A DNA stretch of 14,913 nt, from NCBI GenBank assembly GCA_945896765.1, contig CAMDEL010000016.1, forward strand, positions 1 to 14,913. Direction: 5' to 3'. A program made the position numbers and the translations under genes. Source of the stretch: Singulisphaera sp. GP187 (GTDB taxonomy: Bacteria; Planctomycetota; Phycisphaerae; Phycisphaerales; SM1A02). Shown piece after piece: positions 1-7,579 of the stretch (positions are counted from its first letter, which is position 1; each line of letters opens with the position of its first letter). A model generated the notes under the pieces. That model was not told where the DNA came from and ran no database searches. It saw only the letters and a list, made by a program, of their open reading frames with translations.

Positions 1-20
1 CGTGTGGAGCTCAGGTGGTT

Positions 21-1046
21 CTATTTCGCCGCAGTTTCGACGGGAGATTCGCCCGCTCGAGCGCTCACCGCACGGCGAACGCGCTCATCTCGGCGAGGGG
101 TGATATTGCGAACGATCCCCAAGCATTGAAGCCCGCGAACTTCCCAGTATGTCAGATCGAATTCCCACCAACGATGCTGCACCGTGCAACAGGATGGATC
201 CTGATGATGATTATTGTGCCAACCTTCTCCGGCGGCAATCAAAGCAACGAGCCAATTATTGCGACTGTTCTCGCCAGTCTCGTGACTGCGATAACCAAAC
301 ATGTGAGTCAGACTGTTCACGCTCCAAGTGATGTGCCAGACGAGAACTGTCCGCAAGAAAACTCCCCAGATCGTCACGCTTGTTGCGAAGAGTGCGGCAT
401 CCGCAATCGACGCACCAAAGAACCACGAGAGCCCCATCGGGATTGCGAAGTAAGGAACGCATTGACCAAAATAGAAAAAGATTGGTGCGATGGGATTTCG
501 TTCAAGCCAGAAATAGAATGGATCTTGAAGCGTGTCGCGCGCATATCGCGAGTAACTCGAAACATGAGTCAAATCGTGATTGCGCAAGAAGAGCCATCCC
601 ATGTGGCCCCACAGAAAATCGACGAGTGGCGAATGTGGATCCTCGCCTTCATCACTGTGCGCATGGTGCATACGGTGCGTGGCAACCCATCGAGCGGGAG
701 AATCCTGCAGGCAGCACAACGCAAGCGTGACAAGTGTCCATTCAAACCAGCGAGGGACCTCGAAACTTCGGTGAGTCAGAAGCCGGTGATATCCCATCGT
801 TATCGCCTGCCCAAAGATGTGAATTCCAACGAGGCAAACGATCAATCCAGTCCATGTGAAAAACATTGGAAAGGCAGCCAAGACAGACAATGCATGCACA
901 AGAATGACCGGCAACAGATATCGAAGGAATAATTCCGTCGGGATCGTTGAAGATGGCCTTGTCAATAACTCTGTCGAAGGTGTGGTGGTCATTGAATTCG
1001 ATTCGAAGTCGATCCGTTGCGGCGCGCGCTCATCCGTGAACGACAC
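21..1046 (-). CDS. Membrane fatty acid (acyl-lipid/acyl-CoA) desaturase
   Basis: The product is a membrane-bound di-iron desaturase that introduces a double bond, probably delta-9, into fatty acyl chains using oxygen. All three histidine boxes of the family are visible in the 341-residue reading: HRLLTH at 87-92, HRMHH at 124-128 and HNNHH at 277-281. Another conserved stretch, NSLTH, lies at 244-248. Hydrophobic segments around 43-80, 102-112 and 188-230 fit the usual four-helix layout. The start is uncertain. The longest reading begins at a GTG (1046), while an in-frame ATG at 992 gives 323 residues; neither has a clear ribosome binding site. The gene follows the acyltransferase gene on the same strand after 76 bp and may be co-transcribed with it. 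The family call is firm; substrate and regiospecificity are inferred. Confidence 0.93.
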   Translation of the reverse strand: MSFTDERAPQRIDFESNSMTTTPSTELLTRPSSTIPTELFLRYLLPVILVHALSVLAAFPMFFTWTGLIVCLVGIHIFGQAITMGYHRLLTHRSFEVPRWFEWTLVTLALCCLQDSPARWVATHRMHHAHSDEGEDPHSPLVDFLWGHMGWLFLRNHDLTHVSSYSRYARDTLQDPFYFWLERNPIAPIFFYFGQCVPYFAIPMGLSWFFGASIADAALFATSVTIWGVFLRTVLVWHITWSVNSLTHMFGYRSHETGENSRNNWLVALIAAGEGWHNNHHQDPSCCTVQHRWWEFDLTYWEVRGLQCLGIVRNITPRRDERVRRAVSARAGESPVETAAK

Positions 1047-1060
1047 CTTTTTGAGACAGG

Positions 1061-1078
1061 TCTGTTATGACCAACAGA
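1061..1078. promoter_or_regulatory. Inverted repeat upstream of the desaturase gene (possible operator)
   Basis: A perfect 6-bp inverted repeat, TCTGTT-N6-AACAGA, lies 14-32 bp upstream of the GTG start of the desaturase. A second, shorter palindrome overlaps it (GGTC at 1059-1062 and GACC at 1069-1072). The position suits a repressor site, such as a fatty-acid-responsive regulator, or a weak 5' hairpin. No regulator is encoded nearby and no known consensus is matched with confidence, so this could be chance. Confidence 0.25.
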
Positions 1079-1122
1079 AGGGTAGCCGTTCTTGGCTGAG
1101 AATTGTCCCAAACAAATAATTT

Positions 1123-2157
1123 TTATACGGTCGGTACAAGAGGTTCAATTCGCTGTTCAAGGCGCTCCATCTCTTCATCTGTCATCCACGGCAATTGACG
1201 CAGTTTTTCGCGCAATCTGTCTGGCATTGGACGTCCCAATCGCTCGTGTGGCGGACGACTCTTCCAACGACGATGAACCCATAAATATTGTTCGGGAGCT
1301 CCTCGAATCGCCATTTCAATCGCCCGATTGAATCGAGCGGTGATATAAAAAAGTGGATCGGGTTGATCCTTCCAATCTCGCGGGTAGATGATGTCCGCAT
1401 GATTCAGTTCGTACGAAAAAGTCCCATCGCACCGACGAGCAGATCCGCTGACGATTGGAATTTCATACCGCATCGCAAGCAAGCCGATTGATTTGTAACT
1501 CGAAGCAAGGCGACCAAAGAATGGCACAAACATGCCGTCATTTCCAGCGTTTTGATCTGCGATGAATCCAACTCGTCCACCTTGCTCGATCAACTTCTGA
1601 ACTTCGGTTGTCGCGCCCCATTTCGTGATGACTTGAAGCCCACGCGCCGCGCGCACATCGCTCAGCCATCGATCGATCCATGGATTATCTAGAGGCCGAG
1701 CGAGCGCGCTCATTCTGAATCCAAGAAGTGCAAGGACGAATCCCAATAATTCCCAATTGCCGCAATGTCCCGTGACAAACAAGATCGGGTCTTTTCTGAC
1801 CAGCATTCGCAGCGATTCTTCGATTTGTGCAGTCTTGACATATTGAGGCCACGAAGTCGGTGTTAGCAAGCGGGGGATTGCAACAGTTTCCACCATAAAC
1901 ATTTGAAAGAGACTTTGCACAGATTTTTCCGCGAGGTCGTTGACTTCGGATGGCGAGAGATGCGGGAAACTCCTGCTGATATGCCCGATCGCGCGCTCTC
2001 GGTGTCTGCGAATTGCGCGAAAATACAGACTGCCTGCGCCTGCTGCGGTGCGCATGTTTTGGCCAACACCAAACATATGGAAGACTCCAAAGAGTCCCCG
2101 CAATGCGGCGTACTGCGCAAATGCTGTGGTGTGATGAAGGGCGCCGTCGGGACGCAA
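1123..2157 (-). CDS. Lipid A-type lysophospholipid acyltransferase (LpxL/HtrB family)
   Basis: This 344-residue protein belongs to the LpxL/LpxM/HtrB acyltransferase family, which adds secondary acyl chains to lipid A at the inner membrane. The catalytic HX4E motif is clear: HCGNWE at 131-136. Other family landmarks are the IADQNAGNDG stretch around 199-208 followed by VPFFG, and the C-terminal YLWVHRRWKSRP at 291-302. The N-terminal stretch (about 45-68, with RRHRERAIGHI followed by SFPHLS) matches the usual start of the family. The only start that keeps this region is a TTG at 2157; no ATG lies upstream in frame and no Shine-Dalgarno is visible. The gene starts 10 bp after the stop of the coiled-coil gene, so translation is probably coupled. 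Transfer to another lysolipid rather than lipid A cannot be excluded. Confidence 0.9.
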   Translation of the reverse strand: MRPDGALHHTTAFAQYAALRGLFGVFHMFGVGQNMRTAAGAGSLYFRAIRRHRERAIGHISRSFPHLSPSEVNDLAEKSVQSLFQMFMVETVAIPRLLTPTSWPQYVKTAQIEESLRMLVRKDPILFVTGHCGNWELLGFVLALLGFRMSALARPLDNPWIDRWLSDVRAARGLQVITKWGATTEVQKLIEQGGRVGFIADQNAGNDGMFVPFFGRLASSYKSIGLLAMRYEIPIVSGSARRCDGTFSYELNHADIIYPRDWKDQPDPLFYITARFNRAIEMAIRGAPEQYLWVHRRWKSRPPHERLGRPMPDRLREKLRQLPWMTDEEMERLEQRIEPLVPTV

Positions 2158-2167
2158 GGTTCTGCGA

Positions 2168-3538
2168 TCAGCGCTCTGCTGCGCCAGTGAGAATTTGGAA
2201 TCGATTCCAATTCAGGATGGGGATCTGAGCGGCGGACGCAGATGTCAAGAGTTCTTGATACGAGTCGTATGCACGGCTTGCAGAGAGGGAGGCGGCATAG
2301 GCCGCGTCGCTCTCTCCCATTGATCGCATTTGTGGTTTCAGTGGAATTGATCCAATCACGACAAAGTCAATGTCTGGGGTGATTTCTTCTCCTTCGACGA
2401 CGATTCCACCCCAGTCTCGGATTTTCGCACGGATGTAATCGGTTTCACCATCGGTGACTTTTCCATCATTGTCCACATCGAATTTCCCGTGAACAAGAAA
2501 TTTGTATTGATACGTCGGGCTATAGACGGCGTTGGCAATCACATCGCCCTTCAAAATCGATTTTCGTGGAGCTTTTCGAGTCACTCTGGCAGTACTGGTT
2601 GTGTCGCCAACTTTGATGATTTCGATGCTGGCATAGCCAGGAGTCTGGCGATCCGTCTTTGGGTCGTACATGATGGCCGTTGCGTCGGAATAGACCTCGA
2701 AAGTCATGCCTGGGCGAACGCGATCCTTTGTTCCAAGCGAAATGAAAAGTTGATCTTTTGTTGCGGCCAAGTCAATGATAGTTCCGTCGACAAGAAGCGA
2801 TGGATCCTTGGGAGTGATGCGAAATGCATCAAGTTGCTTTTGCAATTCGGTGACTCTTCCAGAGAGTCCTTGATTCGCAGAGACAAGGCTGGCCTGCTTA
2901 TTTTTTTCTTCTGCGATTTGATTCGCGTATTCGGACTTCGCTTCGTCTCGAGCTTTCGTAAGTTGATCCTTCAGTTCTTGGATCGACGCAAGTGCGGCTT
3001 CAGTTGACGCTCGATATGGCTCGATTGTTGCCGTCAATTGCAATACTTTTTCGTCGGCGCTCTTGGATTTCTCGTCTGCTTGTGCTTGGACAGTCGCCAT
3101 TTGCACGGTCAATTGCTCGACGATTTTTTGTTGCTCAACGGTCTTGGCTTCTGCTTCGAGAACGCTTCGGCGGGAGGATTCAAGAGATTGTTTGGCGGTC
3201 TGCTCTGGCTTGAGTCCCAGCGCCGACCGAACTGACGCACTATCAGCACTGGTTTCTCCAGTCACTACAACTGCAACTTCTGTGTTCTTCGAGACGAGAT
3301 ATTCAACAACACTCTTATTTTCACCTTCGGCAGCTTGCCGAACTTTCGCGCCGGGATCCTGATCCAAATAGCCCGCGCTGACCACGGCGGCAAGTGCTCG
3401 CTTGCTTTCCATTGCGATGGCATCGCTTTTGTTTCGTTCTGTAAAAAAGTAGATGGCAGTTGCAATCGAAAGCACCGTAAGGATCACGAATACGACGACA
3501 GCGATGAGGGGACCTGAAGATCCTGAGCGAATTGCCAT
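2168..3538 (-). CDS. Membrane-anchored coiled-coil protein with C-terminal BRCT-like domain (function unknown)
   Basis: I do not recognise a named family. The 456-residue protein has a short N-terminal tail, one membrane anchor at about 10-32, and a long charged region rich in E, K, Q and A (about 105-240) that should form a coiled coil. A beta-rich domain follows at about 248-345, including DRVRPGMTFEVY at 272-283. The C-terminal part (about 345-400) contains the spaced GG and DFVVIG pattern seen in BRCT-like folds. Inside it lies a textbook EF-hand-type loop, DVDNDGKVTDGE at 354-365. The protein is probably anchored in the inner membrane; which side the bulk faces is not decided by the sequence. 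The ATG start has no Shine-Dalgarno. The gene heads a likely three-gene minus-strand operon with the acyltransferase and desaturase, so an envelope role is possible but unproven. Confidence 0.82.
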   Translation of the reverse strand: MAIRSGSSGPLIAVVVFVILTVLSIATAIYFFTERNKSDAIAMESKRALAAVVSAGYLDQDPGAKVRQAAEGENKSVVEYLVSKNTEVAVVVTGETSADSASVRSALGLKPEQTAKQSLESSRRSVLEAEAKTVEQQKIVEQLTVQMATVQAQADEKSKSADEKVLQLTATIEPYRASTEAALASIQELKDQLTKARDEAKSEYANQIAEEKNKQASLVSANQGLSGRVTELQKQLDAFRITPKDPSLLVDGTIIDLAATKDQLFISLGTKDRVRPGMTFEVYSDATAIMYDPKTDRQTPGYASIEIIKVGDTTSTARVTRKAPRKSILKGDVIANAVYSPTYQYKFLVHGKFDVDNDGKVTDGETDYIRAKIRDWGGIVVEGEEITPDIDFVVIGSIPLKPQMRSMGESDAAYAASLSASRAYDSYQELLTSASAAQIPILNWNRFQILTGAAER

Positions 3539-3596
3539 AAGTCATATAGTGTCGCTGAAAACCCCATCCCTCGTCAAGTGCTCATTTGACCTTCAC

Positions 3597-3625
3597 TTGC
3601 ACAAACCAAAGTTTTCTGCGATACT
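3597..3625 (+). promoter_or_regulatory. Sigma70-type promoter for rpsT
   Basis: A -35-like TTGCAC (3597-3602) and a -10-like GATACT (3620-3625) are separated by exactly 17 bp. Transcription would start near 3632, leaving a leader of about 55 nt before the GTG start of rpsT. The site lies in the 149-bp gap between two divergent genes. It is the best promoter match noticed in the window. A nearby TTGACC (3586-3591) would be too far (28 bp) from the same -10. Confidence 0.55.
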
Positions 3626-3674
3626 GTCCGTCCGACGTTTTCTGGTCGCTTGCGCGGTCGACGTCGATTTTTGC

Positions 3675-3680
3675 GAGGAA
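3675..3680 (+). promoter_or_regulatory. Ribosome binding site of rpsT
   Basis: GAGGAA lies 7 nt before the GTG at 3688. It decides the start of S20: the reading frame stays open for 34 codons further upstream, but that extension has no resemblance to S20 and contains the promoter. Confidence 0.7.
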
Positions 3681-3687
3681 TATCACA

Positions 3688-3966
3688 GTGCCAAATTCTG
3701 AATCAGCGAAGAAACGAGTTCGACAAAACATAGACCGCAGTGCGCGGAATCGTTGGCGTCGTACCAAGGTGAAGGACGAAACCAAGTTGTTCCTCAAAGC
3801 AATCCATGATGGCGATAAGAACGCGGCTGAAAAGTCTCTTCGTTTGCTCTCCGGTATGTTGGATCGGTTTGCGCTCACGCCGACCATGCATCACAACACT
3901 GCGGCTCGTCGAAAGAGTCGTTTGGCAAAACGCTTGAATAAGTTGACTGCCGCGAAGTCCGCATAA
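3688..3966 (+). CDS. rpsT: 30S ribosomal protein S20
   Basis: This small basic protein of 92 residues binds 16S rRNA in the body of the small subunit. The sequence has the family's layout: SAKKRVRQN near the N-terminus, then RSARNRWRRTKVK, a central acidic helix, and the C-terminal HHNTAARRKSRLAKRLNKL stretch, which is the S20 signature region. The length fits the usual 85-95 residues. The start is a GTG preceded by GAGGAA. A promoter lies about 90 bp upstream. The stop is only 4 bp before the CPBP protease gene, so the two genes, and probably the LptC-like gene after them, share a transcript. This is an uncommon company for rpsT. Confidence 0.96.
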   Translation: MPNSESAKKRVRQNIDRSARNRWRRTKVKDETKLFLKAIHDGDKNAAEKSLRLLSGMLDRFALTPTMHHNTAARRKSRLAKRLNKLTAAKSA

Positions 3967-3970
3967 GAAA

Positions 3971-4783
3971 ATGGCGACTCGGCGAGGCGCTCGGGGAAAG
4001 GAACGTTCCGCAGGATCGTCTTCTCTGTTTAATACTCGCGGTGGCGGAAGCAGTTATTTTGAACGCTCCAAGCAACCGCTAGAGATTTTGGCGCTGATCG
4101 CTCCGCTGATCGTGCTCTACGAAATCGGGTTGATTTTTTTCTTGCGCGGATCGCATGGAACTTTGACTAACGGCGCGCACGAAAGTCTGCTGCGCTTCTT
4201 TTCAAACTTTGGAGTCGATCCTGCTCGACTCAATCTGCCGACACTGGCTTTGCCCGCTGTCGCACTCGTGGTGGTGATGATTGTCTGGCAGATTCTCGTG
4301 CGCAAGCCGTGGTCGATTCATTTGCCGACGATCGGGGGAATGGCGATCGAAAGCGCATTGTTCGCACTGTCGCTCTTGGTCTTTGCGCAACTGATTTCAC
4401 GAGCGTTCACCCCCGCAATGCCAGATTCGATCTCGCAACTGAGTCCTTTCGGAAAAATCGCCATCAGCATCGGGGCGGGACTTTATGAAGAAATGATTTT
4501 CAGAATGATTCTTCTGTCGCTGCTCCACACGGTCTTTGTTGACCTTTTACGCATGCCAGAGCGCTGGGGAATCGGTGTCGCAATTGGCATTTCTGCGGTG
4601 CTGTTTGCGCTCTATCACCCGCTGAAAACTGGGGCTGGAGTTCTGGAGATCAGGCGTGCGGCATTTTTTCTTCTGGCTGGAGTTTATTTCGGCGTTTTGT
4701 ATGTGGTCCGAGGCTTTGGTATTGCCGTCGCAACTCATGCGATGTACGACATTGCTGTCGTTGTCCTGTTGACGGACGATTGA
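3971..4783 (+). CDS. CPBP-family intramembrane metalloprotease (CAAX protease/Abi-like)
   Basis: This 270-residue multi-pass membrane protein has the glutamate and histidine motifs of the CPBP (Rce1-like) protease family. These are EEMIFR at 173-178 (the EExxxR motif), FALYH at 212-216 (FxxxH) and HAMYD at 256-260 (HxxxN/D). Hydrophobic segments lie at about 37-58, 91-110, 123-145, 160-185, 198-213, 228-245 and 250-267. The first 30 residues are polar, rich in R, G and S, and probably cytoplasmic. Bacterial members are putative membrane proteases, some linked to bacteriocin self-protection; the substrate here is unknown. The ATG lies 4 bp after the rpsT stop and no strong ribosome binding site is visible. 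The stop is 32 bp before the preferred start of the LptC-like gene, so an envelope-related role is plausible but inferred. Confidence 0.88.
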   Translation: MATRRGARGKERSAGSSSLFNTRGGGSSYFERSKQPLEILALIAPLIVLYEIGLIFFLRGSHGTLTNGAHESLLRFFSNFGVDPARLNLPTLALPAVALVVVMIVWQILVRKPWSIHLPTIGGMAIESALFALSLLVFAQLISRAFTPAMPDSISQLSPFGKIAISIGAGLYEEMIFRMILLSLLHTVFVDLLRMPERWGIGVAIGISAVLFALYHPLKTGAGVLEIRRAAFFLLAGVYFGVLYVVRGFGIAVATHAMYDIAVVVLLTDD

Positions 4784-4815
4784 AGACTCGTCATGAGATA
4801 CACTCCGCTCAATTC

Positions 4816-7551
4816 ATGAAAGTCAAAGTTTCACGCAATGTGGTTGTCGGGATTTCGGTGGTCGTCGCTGTTGGACTCTTGTTCGCAGCGTGGCAATTTG
4901 ATCGTGATCTTCCCGCTTCTCGTCGCGATCGATCTGCACCAATCGAAGATTTAGTTGCGCCCAAACCGCTCACTGATGCAGAGCGCGAAGCAGCTCAACA
5001 ACATCGCGGCGGTGCGACGACTGTGCAACTCGATCAGGGCGCATGGGTTCAGGTTGCTGGAAAAGATGGACGAGTTGCACAGCAATACACCGCGCAGAAA
5101 ATCGATCCCCAGCCTGGCGCATTCATGTCAATGACGGAACCACGAACTGTCTTCTATATGGAGGATGGTCGTGTCGCAACGCTGCGAGCGAATTCGGGGC
5201 GCGTTCATGTGCCAAATCGTGCGCTTGAATCAGGAACATTCAATGGAGATGTTGTCATTCGATTTTACCGCCCATCACCTGGAGCGGTGGTCAATCTTGC
5301 CAAGGACAGTCCATCAATGATTCTAGAATCCGAGCAGTTGGAGTTCGATCAAGTGCTGAATCAAATTGGATGTCAATCTGCTTTTCGATTGACCACCGAC
5401 ATTCTGACATTCGATGGAGAAGGTCTCGATCTCCTTCTTGGCTCCGATGGAAAGTCAATCGAACGTTTGACCGTTGATCATCCGCTTGGTCCGATCGTGA
5501 TCGATCGCGCGCGGCAGAGTCGCACGCAAGCGAGTGCGATGCCACAGCAGCTTGCACCAAATACTATTTTGATGACTCCAGTTTCTATGCCTGCTGAGGG
5601 ACGAGAGAATTTTTATGCGAACGCGCCTGCGCAAGCCGCCGCCGCGCAAGCCGCCGCCGCCGCGCCTGCGCCAGCAGAGCGCTTTTATCGTCTTGAACTG
5701 CATGATGATGTCGAGATTTTGCGCTATTCGACTGTTGACCGAGCTTGGTCGAAGGGCGACGAACTGGTTGCAATCTTCACGCTCAAAAGCGATTTGGTCT
5801 CGAAGGAAATAGTGATGAATGCAGCGCCTGTTGGCGTGCCTGATCCTTTGGCGTTTCGTGGCCGAACAATTCCGCTTGGATTGCATTTGGGAATCGCCAG
5901 CCACATTGCAGGCGCTGTGATCGCAGCCGCACCCGAACCACAAGGTGATCTTCTTGTGGTTCGATTTACAGGGAAATTGAAAATGGTGCCGGTCTCTGTG
6001 GGTGAAAAAGTCCCAGATTCTCCACAAGGGATGAACGTTCGGATTGATGGCCAAGAAGTTGAGTTGGCGAATCAAGCTGGTCTGGCACTTCGAGCGAAGG
6101 ATGTTGATATGGATCTGGTGAAAGATGCGATGGGCCGCACAACGCCAAAGCTGCTTGTGGCAACTGGTGCAGTCGAAGCGACGAATGTTGCGCAGACACT
6201 TTGGTGCGATGCATTGTGCGCGCAATTTGAAAGTACGCAAGCGGATGCGGCACCAAGATCTGCCAATGCGAGCGACCCCGCACTCGGCCCATCTGAAGTC
6301 ACGCGTGTCGATGCTGATCACGGCGTGCAAATTCATTTGAAGGATGGAGCGCGCATATTCGCCGATGGAATGATTGCATTTCCGCCAAAGGGATTGGCGG
6401 ATCTTCGTGGCCCAGGACTTTCGATCATTCGAGGCGGAGTCATGATCGATGCGATTCCATCTTTGTCAGTCAATGATCGCAATCGAACGGCAGAATCACC
6501 AGGCGGTGGTCGTGCGCGCAGTTGGCAGACACCCATCGTCGCTGCGGAACTGCAGGGAAAGATAGAACTTCCTGCAGCTCTTGCGGCGAAACCCGAGATG
6601 GACGCGCAGTGGAAGGGGCAGATGACTTTTACAGATCGCGCGCAGAATGGCGCAGTATTGGATCTTGCGAAAGATGTAAGGATTCGAGCTGAACCTCGAC
6701 CCGAAGAGTTCGACGCACTTGATGCGCAAACTGTTCATTTGGAATTGGATCGTCGTCCATCAGCAGGAGGTGCGCTTGCGACGGCTGTTCAGGCAAACGC
6801 ACCCACTCCCGCGGGAGGTGATATTCGTCCGCGGCGATTGATCGCGACTGGTGATGCGCGCATGGAGAATCAAGTTTGGTTGAATGCAGATCGCGCTGGT
6901 GAACCAAGACTCTTTCAAGTGCGCGGACAGACAATCGATTATGACGCGGTGACCGGCGAGGCGAGTGTGCCAAGTGCAGGAAGTGTTCTTGTTAATGTGC
7001 CAGAGGGAGGTTCGCTGGATCCAAAGGCGCAGCAGAATCGCACGCGTGATCAATCCGTACCAGGGGGTGGAATCGAAGGTGTCAGCCGATTTCGCTGGGG
7101 TTCTGCGATGAATCTGAAGCGACTCGTCGACGAAAAGTTTTTGATGTCAATGGATCAGTCCGTCGAACTTGTGCGCGCAGGACCAAAGAAGTCAGACACA
7201 TTGACATTGACATGCGATCGACTCGAAGCGACTTTGGAGCGTCGAATTGAAAATGACTCGAATCCCAAAGCTGGTACGCAACCCGCGTTCAATTTGGGAG
7301 GATCATCCGAAGTTCAGCGCGTGCGCGGCATCGGTCGCTGCTTCATTCGCACTCCGGATTATGACGTTGAGTGCGAAGAGTTTGATTATAATGTGGTGAC
7401 ACAGATTGCCGAAATGCGCGCGCGTCCTGGAAGACTGGTGAATGTATTGCCAAAGGGACAAGGAACTCCGCTTCGTGCAGCAGCAATGACGTGGGATCTT
7501 CAATCTGGACGAATTCAGATTCGATCAGGTTCTGGAACGATCGGTCAATAG
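4816..7551 (+). CDS. Giant LptC/OstA-like envelope protein (putative LPS transport)
   Basis: The 911-residue product has a short basic N-terminus and a single membrane anchor at about 9-26, so the rest should lie in the periplasm. Residues about 105-230 resemble LptC/OstA domains: strand-rich pairs ending in GRVATLRANSGRV, SGTFNGDVVIRFY and LTTDILTFDGEGL. These describe 'mask' and 'derived bases' typical of the beta-jellyroll of the Lpt bridge. Similar strand patterns recur at about 290-540 and 670-890, suggesting several OstA-like units in tandem. Classical LptC is about 190 residues, so this protein is several times larger. An Ala/Pro-rich linker (271-288) separates the first unit. The start is chosen at ATG 4816, which leaves a clean signal anchor; a TTG at 4780 overlapping the previous stop would add 12 residues. 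A direct role in LPS export is inferred from the domain resemblance and neighbours. Confidence 0.72.
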   Translation: MKVKVSRNVVVGISVVVAVGLLFAAWQFDRDLPASRRDRSAPIEDLVAPKPLTDAEREAAQQHRGGATTVQLDQGAWVQVAGKDGRVAQQYTAQKIDPQPGAFMSMTEPRTVFYMEDGRVATLRANSGRVHVPNRALESGTFNGDVVIRFYRPSPGAVVNLAKDSPSMILESEQLEFDQVLNQIGCQSAFRLTTDILTFDGEGLDLLLGSDGKSIERLTVDHPLGPIVIDRARQSRTQASAMPQQLAPNTILMTPVSMPAEGRENFYANAPAQAAAAQAAAAAPAPAERFYRLELHDDVEILRYSTVDRAWSKGDELVAIFTLKSDLVSKEIVMNAAPVGVPDPLAFRGRTIPLGLHLGIASHIAGAVIAAAPEPQGDLLVVRFTGKLKMVPVSVGEKVPDSPQGMNVRIDGQEVELANQAGLALRAKDVDMDLVKDAMGRTTPKLLVATGAVEATNVAQTLWCDALCAQFESTQADAAPRSANASDPALGPSEVTRVDADHGVQIHLKDGARIFADGMIAFPPKGLADLRGPGLSIIRGGVMIDAIPSLSVNDRNRTAESPGGGRARSWQTPIVAAELQGKIELPAALAAKPEMDAQWKGQMTFTDRAQNGAVLDLAKDVRIRAEPRPEEFDALDAQTVHLELDRRPSAGGALATAVQANAPTPAGGDIRPRRLIATGDARMENQVWLNADRAGEPRLFQVRGQTIDYDAVTGEASVPSAGSVLVNVPEGGSLDPKAQQNRTRDQSVPGGGIEGVSRFRWGSAMNLKRLVDEKFLMSMDQSVELVRAGPKKSDTLTLTCDRLEATLERRIENDSNPKAGTQPAFNLGGSSEVQRVRGIGRCFIRTPDYDVECEEFDYNVVTQIAEMRARPGRLVNVLPKGQGTPLRAAAMTWDLQSGRIQIRSGSGTIGQ
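5629..5658 (+). repeat. 15-bp tandem duplication in the Ala-rich linker
   Basis: The unit GCGCAAGCCGCCGCC occurs twice back to back (5629-5643 and 5644-5658) and is followed by more GCC triplets. Copies of GCGCCTGCG flank it at 5623-5631 and 5662-5670. It encodes the AQAAAAQAAAAA-type linker of the LptC-like protein. Because 15 is a multiple of three, unit gain or loss by slippage would change linker length without a frameshift. Confidence 0.7.
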
Positions 7552-7579
7552 TTTCAGCGTTCGAGAAAATTTCGTTCGA

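Noticed and set aside
15..932. 305-residue plus-strand open frame opposite the desaturase gene
   Set aside because: It lies antisense to a gene with all three histidine boxes and its translation shows no domain or hydrophobic pattern; it is a shadow frame.
3586..3687. N-terminal extension of S20 by 34 codons
   Set aside because: The extension holds the promoter and Shine-Dalgarno and does not resemble S20; GTG 3688 gives the normal length.
4780..4815. TTG start for the LptC-like gene overlapping the CPBP stop
   Set aside because: It adds a charged 12-residue tail before a clean signal anchor and has no ribosome binding site; kept only as an alternative.
5455..6336. 293-residue minus-strand open frame inside the LptC-like gene
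   Set aside because: Composition is rich in R, H, C and S with no recognisable motif; the plus-strand frame runs unbroken through it with sensible protein.
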